A stretch of DNA of 14,500 nt from the NCBI GenBank assembly GCA_016946835.1, contig JACVTC010000038.1, positions 468,001 through 482,500 on the forward strand. Reading direction: 5' to 3'. The DNA comes from Neocallimastix lanati (nom. inval.) (Eukaryota > Neocallimastigomycota > Neocallimastigomycetes > Neocallimastigales > Neocallimastigaceae). A program made the translations under genes and the position numbers. This document shows positions 1 to 8,040 of this stretch, piece by piece. The notes below the pieces were generated by a model. That model was not told where the DNA came from. It did no database searches and saw only the letters and a program-made list of their open reading frames with translations. How positions within the stretch are numbered: the stretch's first letter is position 1; each line of letters begins with the position of its first letter.

Positions 1-1
1 T

Positions 2-467
2 TTTAAAAAAACTAAGAAAAATGAAGAAATGTTTGTGGGATACGCGGAATACTATAATAATATTGATGGTTGGGAAATAACTAATAATCCTGTACATTGT
101 TATTGTACTACTAGGGAAGTACAAGAACATGATATAGTTGTGGTTAGTGGTTCTGTAGATGGGTTTCCTGCCACTATACTAATTGACGTTGGTAGTAATG
201 CCAATTAAGTAACATGGAAATTCTTAACCTATCATATTAAAATTATACCATTGTAGGTCAAGTACATCAAGCTTTGAGGGATGCTGAAGAGAAAACTTAT
301 GAAATTGTACAATTAGAAGTAAAAATTGGAACATTGAAAATTAATTCAAAATTCAGAATTGTGGGCAACGATGACCCCGTTTTCGACATAATTATTAATT
401 TAAAACATAAGCCGATTACAAATTATTAGTGGATGCTAAAAGTAAACACTTAATACATAAGAAATAA
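2..467 (+). pseudogene. Decayed Ty3/gypsy-type retrotransposon aspartic protease fragment
   Basis: This is a fragment of a gag-pol polyprotein, cut off by the window edge. Frame 2 reads from position 2 to a TAA at 206-208 and contains VVVSGSVDGFPATILIDVGS followed by NAN. That resembles the retropepsin-like strand plus active-site loop (usually LIDTGSNAN); here Val replaces the Thr/Ser after the catalytic Asp. Homologous-looking sequence resumes in another frame from about 241 (VGQVHQALRDAEEKTYEIVQ, then VFDIIINLKHK) to a TAG at 427-429. A third frame, LVDAKSKHLIHKK, runs to 465-467. At least two frameshifts and an in-frame stop show it is dead. In living elements this protease matures Gag and Pol inside virus-like particles. 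The gypsy assignment rests on the LIDTGSNAN-like loop and is inferred, not searched. Confidence 0.72.
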
Positions 468-594
468 AATTAATAATAATAATGGTGTTTTTGGTTTTAA
501 TGTATACCATTAGAGGATTTACTGACTGTCCAGTCTCAGGCTATCTTTTGTTACATCCTTGAAAAACCACCTTCTACATTCATTAATAATGTTA
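468..594. other. Junction between two oppositely oriented retroelement remnants
   Basis: This AT-rich spacer lies between the plus-strand protease fragment and the minus-strand copia remnant. Read on the minus strand, short peptides such as NIINECRRWFFKDV may be the decayed continuation of the copia reverse transcriptase past its catalytic motif, but the match is too weak to call. No target-site duplication was evident by eye. Confidence 0.4.
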
Positions 595-1293
595 ATACTA
601 AGGACAAGAAAGTGAACAAAAATAATCAATATAAACATCTAGAATACAAATTGCTATGTTATTATTTCATAATATAAATATAGGGATCACTTTTAAATCT
701 TTCAAACTTCAATTTAATTGATGTTTTATTAAGGGTTTCATTCCACATCCTGCCTGCTTGCTTTAGACAATATAAAGCATAATTTAATTTACAAGAGCCT
801 GTTCTCTTTTCGTCTTCAGGTAATTTCATATAAACTTCAACTTCTAATTTTGCATTTAAATATATGTTGTTTTTATATCCATTTGATGTATAGAAAATTT
901 ATTTTGAACAGCAATTGCTACAATAATTATTAAAGAGTCCTGTTTTAGAGTAGGAGCAAATGTATTTGTATATCAATTCCATATACTTGTGTGTATCCTT
1001 TAGTGACTAATCTTACTTAGCGCTTTGTAATTACACCTTCTGAATTTTTCATATACTTAAGTATCCACCTCGTTGAAATGTCATTTGCGTTATTCAATAC
1101 TTTATTAGTATTTGTATATGCATTCATAATTTTCATGTTGTTTAATTCTTCATCTATAGTTTTTAATCTTACTGATTTATCACTCATACTGAAAATATTC
1201 TTGTAATTTTCAGGTTCTCCTAAACTCTCTTTTTCAATAGCTAAAAGTGTATTCACAAGAAGATTTGCTTCACCTCTTTTAATTCTATATAGT
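595..1293 (-). pseudogene. Decayed Ty1/copia-type reverse transcriptase
   Basis: On the minus strand from 1256, one frame gives EPENYKNIFSMSDKS, then IDEELNNMKIMNAYTNTNK, ISTRWILKYMKNSEGVITKR, a stop (TAA at 1017-1019), and VRLVTKGYTQVYGID. This is the characteristic start of a copia RT (E-P-x-x-x, E-E-L, W-V-x-K, KARLVAKGYTQ). After a frameshift near 962 the next frame reads TFAPTLKQDSLIIIVAIAVQ, then HQMDIKTTYLNAKLEVEVYM, KLPEDEKRTGSCKLNYALYC and LKQAG, the core RT fingers/palm. Further on, SDPYIYIMK and, after another shift, ICILDVYIDY follow. The last matches the YVDD catalytic box with the second Asp replaced by Tyr (codons at 633-622). A further indel in an A run near 1290 separates it from the upstream linker. 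It is clearly inactive. In the family this enzyme copies element RNA into cDNA. Confidence 0.88.
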
Positions 1294-2330
1294 TTATATT
1301 TTTTTTCTTAGTTGTTCTGATGCAAGGTTTTCACTGTCCTTTGAAATTTTGCGTTTACGAGGATTACTAATATTTCTATGTTCAATATTGTTATTATTAA
1401 AACTGTTATTTTGTACATTATTTTTAATATTTTCTTGTTTATTTTTCGGTTTTAACGTTAATTTCAATTTTTGAATTAATAATTTCAACACTTCTTTAGT
1501 TAGATTTTCTTTATTTTTATTTCTATTGCTTTGTTTAAAGTTAATTTTATCTCTCAATATATTTTTCTTTATTTTACTCTTTTGTTTATCAGATATCTCC
1601 ATATTATTATTGTTTAATGTCTTCTCTAAACTATTTTTCTTATTTTTCCGTGTTTTCTTATTCATATTGTTTTACGATATCAACATATTGCTTGTCTGTT
1701 TCAACATCGCTTGTGTTATCTTTTATCTCATTGTTAGGTGATATATCACGTTTTTCTTCATTTGTATATTCTTTACCGGTATTTATATCATTGATTTTTT
1801 TTCAGTTTTATTGTCATTAATTGACACACATTTATTATTCGAAATTGTTATTTTTTTACTTTTATGTAATTCCTATAATTCTTTTGAATTTTAATGAAGT
1901 TTATTATTCAATTTTGTATCATTTTTATTGTTCTTATAATTCTTCTGATGACTAACAATAATATTATCTCTTTAAATTTTATATTTATCTTTATTTATTT
2001 TGTTTGGTTTATGTATTTTTAAATTGTTTTTAATTTCATGAACTTTTCTATTTCATAAATTAAATACTAATTGTTTGGAATTATCCTTTTCATTTTCATT
2101 ATCAGGATAATTATTGAGATAAGTACTTACTTTTTCGTTATTACTTACATTTTTATTATCATTTTTTACAGCTAATTCAACTTAGAATCATTATTGTTTT
2201 CATTTAAAATTATATTGTTATCTTCATTTAAATTGTTATTTAGTGTATTAACATTTGTATCATTTGCATTATCTTGTTCATATTTATCATTATCCGTTGA
2301 TAAATGATTACTTATATTAGTTATAGAAAT
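1294..2330 (-). pseudogene. Asn/Lys-rich linker of the copia pol pseudogene
   Basis: On the minus strand this region lies immediately upstream of the RT and sits where copia polyproteins carry the variable spacer between integrase and RT. The open stretch 1665-1294 encodes 123 residues rich in Lys and Asn, ending ISNPRKRKISKDSENLASEQ-LRKKI. Upstream, other frames give DVETDKQYVDIVKQYE, TNEEKRDISPNNEI and, near 2322-2178, NHLSTDNDKYEQDNANDTNV then NTLNNNLNEDNN. The pieces are joined by frameshifts at A runs and by stop codons. There is no recognisable integrase core (no HHCC or DDE residues seen), so the upstream half of pol is missing or too decayed. Plus-strand hydrophobic ORFs over 1526-1820 are antisense shadows of this low-complexity sequence. 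It could be an unrelated low-complexity gene remnant, but the collinear RT makes the linker reading the better one. Confidence 0.6.
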
Positions 2331-2382
2331 AGATAATAGGAATTATTATAATAATATAAAATATACAACAAATAACACATCA

Positions 2383-2667
2383 GAATCTTTTAATAATTAA
2401 TCAAATAATCTTTTTCCCTCAAAAAAAAAAATAATAAACATCCTTTTAAGAAATAAACACATATTAAAAAAAGATAAATCTTTAACTTATAATATTGATT
2501 AAGAAAGGACAATTAGTGAATTCAGAAAAAAAAATCAGAGAATAATTAGAAAAACTAATGAAATCAATAATTTAATTAGAAATTACAGAAATATGGAAAA
2601 AGAGTTAATTTGTAATGGTTGCAATAGAAATAATATCGTTGAATTATGGCATAATTGCTTTATATAA
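2383..2667 (+). pseudogene. Short gag-like fragment with Cys/His cluster
   Basis: One plus-strand frame runs about 94 codons with two in-frame TAA stops. It is Lys/Asn-rich at first (SKKKIINILLRN) and ends KTNEINNLIRNYRNMEKELI, CNGCNRNNIVELWHNCFI. The NEI-x-x-LI-x-x-Y-x-NME pattern recurs in the gag remnant near 3646-3690, so the two are probably copies of one family. The C-x2-C-x9-H-x2-C cluster hints at a damaged retroviral zinc knuckle, but the spacing is not the canonical C-x2-C-x4-H-x4-C. It ends at TAA 2665-2667. The neighbours are a minus-strand copia remnant and an LTR end, which fits retroelement debris. Confidence 0.4.
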
Positions 2668-3078
2668 TAATAATATAAATTCATTATAAATTAAATTAAG
2701 ATTATATAATTAAACTAATCATAATAGAAATTTGTTTTTTAGTAATTTTTTATTAAAATCATTCCATTTAGCAATGGTTCAAGTTTTATTAATATCAAAT
2801 ATAAAATTATATTGTAAAAATTTTATTAATATCAATATCAGTATTACATAATTAATATTATATTGATATCAATATCAATATCAATATGATAATAAATTTA
2901 TTAATTATGTAATTTAATAGAGTGTATTTATATCTATTTTTTATGTAAATTAGTTAATATGTTTTATTTTATGTTGTATATATTTATGTTAACAATTCTT
3001 TAAATATTTATTGTAACTTATATATATGCGACAAATATATTCAATTGATATATGTTCTATTTATAATATCATGAATGT
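2668..3078. other. AT-rich non-coding DNA with inverted repeat; possible 5' part of an LTR
   Basis: No coding frame is visible. The stretch holds a 15-bp perfect inverted repeat (2843-2857 and 2899-2913) around tandem ATATCA units and an ATTGATATCAAT palindrome. Because the 66-bp segment just downstream matches the 3' end of an LTR, the later part of this interval should contain the rest of that 5' LTR. I could not align it convincingly with the 3' copy, so its left boundary is unknown. Confidence 0.4.
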
Positions 3079-3144
3079 ACTTCTCTCCTTGTTAACCATA
3101 ATACTTACGTATTATTATATTAAATAAATAAACAATATATATCA
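3079..3144 (+). repeat. 3' end of the 5' LTR (66-bp direct repeat, copy 1)
   Basis: These 66 bases match 4884-4949 at 58 positions with no gap. Both copies end in TCA, consistent with the CA terminus of LTRs, and both contain the segment CATAATACTTA-x-GTATTAT followed by TAAATAAACAA. The gag remnant begins some 50-60 bases downstream, as expected for a 5' LTR. No convincing tRNA primer-binding site is visible at 3145-3165. Confidence 0.65.
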
Positions 3145-3199
3145 GATTAAGAGTATCGCTTGATTCTATTCTAATATTCAAGTGTTCATTTTTAAAAAC

Positions 3200-4143
3200 A
3201 GACATATCTCAAGAAATCACATTAACTATTGATCAAAGCCTTAACTGAGAGTCCAACTTCAATAAGTGAAAGTTTTTTTTATTTCAAACGCTGCCAAAAC
3301 TTATAGTATTAAAGAATTTTTAGAAGTAGATATTATTAACTAATTAAAGGATGAATTCTTTATTTATAGTGCATCAAATAGGGCCATTAATAACATTATT
3401 ACCAATTTAAACTTCCAAATTCCAGTTCAAGAACCTGCTCCAGATCAAAACATCAATGTTGTTCAAGCAGTTATATGTGATAGTGCACCACCAGTTGTTG
3501 ACAATAACACACCAACAGTTGTTATCGTTAATGTTCTAAATCCATTATTGAATAATAGGACCAAAAGATTAATTACCAAAGAGTCTGAAAAAAAATTGAT
3601 GCCAAATTGATATTAATTATAAGTTAAAATGTCGATATAAAAACTTAAATGAGATTAGTCGTCTAATTAACAGTTACTGCAATATGGAAACACTTAAGGA
3701 AAAATACAGTAACAACAATATTGATATGGAGTACTTGCTTAAAAAGACTCAGAAGTTTAGATCCAAAGAATAAAAAAAGAGTAACTAGAATGTTAAACTA
3801 AGCAAAGGAAATCTTCACCGAAATGGAAGAAATTGAATTAGGTATTACAAACAAAGAGAAATTAAAGTTCCTATATAACAGTTTGACAGAGGATTGCAAA
3901 GAACATTGTTCAATTTGACTTGAGCAGGAATCCAGATGAACACTTGAAAACTCTTAAAAGAATTATCCTAGCAAGGTCATACGTTGAAAATTGGTATGAT
4001 AACAAAAAAAATAAAGGAATATCTGTGAGAATGTATGAATGAGAAAGAAGTGTTTTGGAAGTGATTTTGGCAAGAACAGAAGGTTTAAAGAAGATTACAG
4101 TGATCAAAGACACAAGATGAAGCTTGTGCGAGTCAAAAATTAA
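3200..4143 (+). pseudogene. Retrotransposon Gag remnant, multiple frameshifts and stops
   Basis: Gag forms the particle that packages element RNA. Several frames must be stitched together: TDISQEITLTIDQ, ALTESPTSISES, SNAAKTYSIKEFLEVDIIN, then a TAA and KDEFFIYSASNRAINNIITN leading into a Pro/Val/Asn-rich stretch (PVQEPAPDQNINVVQAVI). Next come LNEISRLINSYCNMETLKEK, DPKNKKRVTRMLN, TAA, AKEIFTEMEEIELGITNKEK, LKFLYNSLTEDCKEH, a frameshift, and RNPDEHLKTLKRIILARSYV-ENW. The tail is SDFGKNRRFKEDYSDQRHK. The helical, charged core with an F-L-Y-x-x-L element and the distal R/K-rich tail suit a Ty3/gypsy-like Gag. No intact zinc knuckle follows. The ORF-like minus-strand stretches over 3910-4445 are shadows. 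Gag is a reasonable reading from composition, order and the LTR context; the subfamily is uncertain. Confidence 0.55.
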
Positions 4144-4184
4144 TATCACACTTAGAAATTCAACAAAAACACTCTCGTATTGGA

Positions 4185-4700
4185 CTAAATTATCAAAAAG
4201 CTTTTGGAATTTTGCTATAAAACTATAAAACACATTTGCTTTATATATATAACAAGATTCCACATCCAGGAAACATTAGTTATATTCCTGATAAAGTAAT
4301 TTATAATAAAAAAAAAGAAATATAAAACATCAAAGGTCTTTAGGATGTGTATGATACTACAGAGACCAAAATTCTTATAAATCAAGAATAAAACCAAATT
4401 CAAGAAAAGGTATTTTTCTTGGATTTGGTCAAAAGAAGTATTCATATATTATTATGAATATTTCTTAGCATATGTGTACATATCATGTGTCCATGTAGAT
4501 ATATTCTACTAAATTGCAATCTTTCTGACTTATATGAAATTGCCAAGAGAGCTTTTGCGTATCTCATTAGGTTAAGCTATACTGGCCTTGCTTCAAAGGG
4601 AAATTAGGAATTGGAGAAGTACTCCGAGAAAAACCTACTAGTTATTATTCTCATCAATAATATGCATATCAGAGCACCAATGCTGAACATTCAGTAAGGC
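4185..4700 (+). pseudogene. Ty1/copia pol fragments: integrase C-terminal and RT/RNase H-proximal pieces
   Basis: Two copia landmarks remain. First, near 4193-4220 a KAFGILL piece resembles the V-F-G-C segment, and around 4378-4464 KSRIKPNSRKGIFLGFGQKK followed by YSYIIMNIS matches the conserved K-x-x-P-x-S-x-K-G-I-F-L-G-Y stretch in the SH3-like domain after the copia integrase core. Second, from 4533 the frame YEIAKRAFAYLIRLSYTGLA, then SKGN, a TAG and ELEKYSEKN resembles the A-K-R-x-x-x-Y-L-x-G-T-x-x-x-G-L-x-F-K and L-x-G-Y-x-D-A-D-W region between RT and RNase H. The linker and RT that should lie between them are missing, indicating deletion. Downstream to about 4700 more peptides can be read but not placed. 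The catalytic residues are gone. Confidence 0.72.
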
Positions 4701-4770
4701 CATCCGGACAATATCCACGCATGCGAGAACGAAGGAAAGTGTTATGACTATCTCAATATTCTCATGACTT

Positions 4771-4780
4771 GAGAGGGGGA
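4771..4780 (+). other. Probable polypurine tract
   Basis: An unbroken purine run, GAGAGGGGGA, sits just after the pol remnant. It is followed by C and then TG at 4782, a plausible LTR start. Such tracts prime plus-strand DNA synthesis immediately upstream of 3' LTRs. A G-rich run is conspicuous in this AT-rich window. Confidence 0.5.
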
Positions 4781-4781
4781 C

Positions 4782-4949
4782 TGAAAAAAGGAAAGTACAC
4801 ACTTATATTAAAAAAAAAATAAAAATAAAAATTTTTAAAATTCTAATAATAAAAATCCATCTCCAATTAATAATAATATTTACACTTTTCTCCTTTTTAC
4901 CCATAATACTTAAGTATTATTACATTAAGTAAATAAACAACATATGTCA
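4782..4949 (+). repeat. Probable 3' LTR (copy 2 of the terminal repeat)
   Basis: The proposed LTR starts with TG after the purine tract and ends with CA at 4949, about 168 bp. Its last 66 bp (4884-4949) match 3079-3144 at 58 of 66 positions. It contains a perfect 18-bp palindrome, ATAATACTTAAGTATTAT, at 4903-4920. The first 100 bp or so are A-rich and could not be matched to the upstream copy, so the TG start is less secure than the CA end. An alternative start lies at the TGTTATGAC near 4740. Confidence 0.55.
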
Positions 4950-5216
4950 ATTATTATTTTATTTATTTATTATTATTTTTATAAATATTTAATAATTTAT
5001 GTATTAAAAATTTTAAACTCCACATTTTCCGAACTACTTCCATATTAAATTAAATTACTCAAGAATAATGATAATATTGTTCATATAATTTTAGTATAAT
5101 GTAATTAGTTAACTGTATAATGTAACAAGCACATTTTTGTATAAATACATGTAATTATGTTAATTCTTAATAATTACCTAAATATATTAATAAAAAATAT
5201 AATAAAATTTCAAAAA
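4950..5216. other. AT-rich non-coding stretch
   Basis: No coding frame or RNA gene is visible. A segment near 5097-5170 (TGTAATTAGTTAACTG and onward) loosely resembles 2943-3010 and might be a scrap of another LTR, but in such AT-rich DNA this is not significant by eye. Confidence 0.4.
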
Positions 5217-5470
5217 ATAAATGATAAATGATAAATAATAAATGATAAATGATAAATAATAAATGATAAATAATAAATAATATAATAAATAATAAATAAT
5301 AAATATTTAATAATAAATAATAAATAATAAATAATAAATAATAAATAATAAATAATAAATAATAAATAATAAATAATAAATAATAAATAATAAATAATAA
5401 ATAATAAATAATAAATAATAAATAATAAATAATAAATAATAAATAATAAATAATAAATAATAAATAAATA
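5217..5470. repeat. AATAAAT heptanucleotide array
   Basis: This is a 7-bp tandem repeat of about 250 bp. The left part (to about 5275) mixes AATGATA and AATAATA variants. The right part, from about 5311, is a nearly pure run of roughly 22 units. The same heptamer recurs on the opposite strand near 6660-6940. Confidence 0.9.
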
Positions 5471-5994
5471 AATATAAATATATATTTAAATATATATTTT
5501 TTATATGACGAATTATGAATTCTAAATGGAAAGTTTCTATTTTTAAATAGTAATAAAAAAATATATAGAAATAGAAATTAAAGAAAACATAATTGTAAAA
5601 TATAATTTCTTTAATATAAATATAATAATTGATGATTTAAATTGTAAAAATGGAATATTATTATATAAGTCGATATATATATATAGATAAATTTTCTCTC
5701 ATAAAAATCATTTATAGAAATAAAATAAATATTATATATATATATATATTTTATATAATTTTTTATATATTTGTTGGTGAAAATTTAATTTATAATTCCA
5801 ATAATAATAAGATCTGTTTATATTATTTTAATTAAATTTCATATGATTTTGGCTTTTTTTTTTATTATATCTTTAATTTTTGTAATTTATTAAACTAATA
5901 TAATTAATGAAAAAATGAAAAATAAAACAATAAAAAAAAAAAAAGGGAATTGACAAAATTAAAAAATATAATAATTATTATTATTTGAAATTAC
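5471..5994. other. AT-rich non-coding stretch
   Basis: I see no gene. A 61-codon open frame at 5650-5835 encodes only Ile/Tyr/Asn-rich sequence driven by (TA)n tracts and is taken as chance. Poly-A and poly-T runs near 5855 and 5932-5944 are unremarkable here. Confidence 0.6.
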
Positions 5995-6061
<67 letters not shown>

Positions 6062-6160
6062 GTAAATAAATAAATAAATAAGTAAATAAATAAATAAATA
6101 AGTAAATAAATAAATAAATAAGTAAATAAATAAATAAATAAATAAATAGATGAATAAATA
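5995..6160. repeat. TAAA tetranucleotide array with a 20-bp higher-order unit
   Basis: About 40 TAAA units. TAAA becomes TAAG exactly every 20 bp, at 6059, 6079, 6099 and 6119, giving four copies of a higher-order unit of one TAAG plus four TAAA. The right edge degrades to TAGATGAATAAAT. A minus-strand open frame over 5994-6209 (repeated Ile-Tyr-Leu-Phe) is only the translated repeat. Confidence 0.92.
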
Positions 6161-6659
6161 TAATTAATGAATTAAGTTTTAGTATACAGAAGAAAATTTT
6201 TTTAATCAATTTAAATTTTTATTTATATTAATGGAGTAATTTTATAATAAATTTTATTTATATTAATGGAGTAATTTTATAAAATATAACTTATAAATAT
6301 ATATTATTAAATGTTGTTTCTGACTTTATTAAAAAGCTTTTTTTTTAAATACCATATATGAATATATTTTATTTATAATATATAATGAATATTATTAATG
6401 AAAATATGGCGACTCATTGATGTATTTATATTAAAATAGCTACAATTGTCAGTTATTATATAAAATAAATCATTTTATATTCATTTTATATTCATATTTC
6501 TTATACTATTAAAATATTTATTATTTAAATAAGAAACTTTTGACATAAGCACGATTTTAAAGATTATAAAATTATGGACAAAATTCATTTAATATTCATA
6601 TGATTTTCAAGTATTGACCATAAATGAAAATTAAGTTTCAATTTTGATTTAATTTATTA
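6161..6659. other. AT-rich non-coding stretch
   Basis: No gene is seen. It contains the 35-bp-period duplication listed separately and a short TCATTTTATAT doublet near 6472-6492. Confidence 0.6.
6217..6281. repeat. Two-copy tandem repeat, period 35 bp
   Basis: Thirty identical bases (TTTTATTTATATTAATGGAG then TAATTTTATA) occur at 6217-6246 and again at 6252-6281. The perfect identity suggests a recent duplication. Confidence 0.9.
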
Positions 6660-6940
6660 TTTATTATATATTTGAATTATTTATTATTTATTATTCAAAT
6701 ATTTATTATTTATTATTTATTATTTATTATTATTTACTACTATTTATTATTCAAATATTTATTATTTATTATTATTTATTATTTATTATTATTATTTATT
6801 ATTATTTATTATTATTTATTATTTATTATTTATTATTATTATTTATTATTATTTATTATTTATTATTTATTATTTATTATTTATTATTTATTATTTATTA
6901 TTTATTATTTATTATTTATTATTATTTATTTATATTTCAT
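6660..6940. repeat. TTATTAT / ATTATTT array, inverted relative to 5217-5470
   Basis: A mixture of TTATTTA heptamers and ATT triplets covers about 280 bp, cleanest at roughly 6843-6925. It is the reverse complement of the AATAAAT array about 1.2 kb upstream. The 93-codon open frame across it is a translation of the repeat and not a gene. Confidence 0.9.
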
Positions 6941-7516
6941 TTTCGATAAATAAGTTTTTATATATATTTAGTACTACTATTATTATTATACATATTATTC
7001 ATTATTAAATATTAACTTAATATATAATTAAAATAATACATAAAAAAAGATTTAAATATTTAACATTTTTTCAAATGTTAATTATACTTTTAATAAATCA
7101 TACTATTTTAATTCTTCATTAATTTTCTTTTTTATTTATTTTTTAATAAATTCTATTATATATACTTTTAAATATTAATAAATATAGAATATATTATATA
7201 ATAAGATTTAATAAATTAAATCTATATAAATCAAGTATATTTGATATATATTATCTATATAATCCAATTTACAAAGAAAAAATGATTAAAAAATAATTTT
7301 TCATAAAAAATAATATATTATAATATTTATAATTATATATATTGCTTATAATTATATATAATAAAATACAAATTTCTATAAATATTAAAATTAATTTAAC
7401 ATTTAATTAAATAAATTGATTCAATTATCCAAACACAAAAAAATATCATGATTTTTAAAATTGAGATTAAAAAATGCAATAGTTTATCTTAAATATAATG
7501 TTTATTATATATATTT
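6941..7516. other. AT-rich non-coding stretch
   Basis: I see nothing beyond very low GC content and short AT dinucleotide runs. No frame of credible composition is present on either strand. Confidence 0.6.

Positions 7517-8040
<524 letters not shown>

Larger units (their letters stand above)
3079..4949 (+). mobile_element. Internally deleted, decayed LTR retrotransposon remnant
   Basis: Two gapless 66-bp direct repeats ending in CA bound this segment. Between them, in plus-strand order, come a gag-like remnant, a copia integrase C-terminal segment, a fragment from the RT/RNase H junction, and a purine-rich tract directly before the probable 3' LTR. Protease, the integrase core, the linker and most of RT are absent, so the element has a large internal deletion and cannot move by itself. 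The gag portion looks gypsy-like by eye while the pol pieces look copia-like. It may therefore be a mosaic of two elements, or a copia family with an unfamiliar gag. The 5' LTR probably extends upstream of 3079. Confidence 0.6.

Noticed and set aside
1526-1820. Plus-strand hydrophobic open frames
   Set aside because: They are antisense to the Lys/Asn-rich copia linker; AAA/AAT codons read backwards give Phe/Leu/Ile.
3145-3165. tRNA primer-binding site after the 5' LTR
   Set aside because: The bases GATTAAGAGTATCGCTTG do not match a tRNA 3' end or the initiator-Met site used by many LTR elements.
3910-4445. Minus-strand open frames of 117 and 76 codons
   Set aside because: They are shadows of the plus-strand gag and copia remnants, which show clear family motifs.
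5097-5170. Possible second LTR copy resembling 2943-3010
   Set aside because: Only short A/T-rich stretches match with gaps; by eye this is not better than chance in this composition.
5994-6209. Minus-strand frame with repeated Ile-Tyr-Leu-Phe resembling a membrane protein
   Set aside because: It is a translation of the TAAA array, whose period of four bases in a three-base frame gives a repeating tetrapeptide.
6672-6953. 93-codon Leu/Ile/Tyr-rich frame
   Set aside because: It is a translation of the TTATTTA/ATT array and not a gene.
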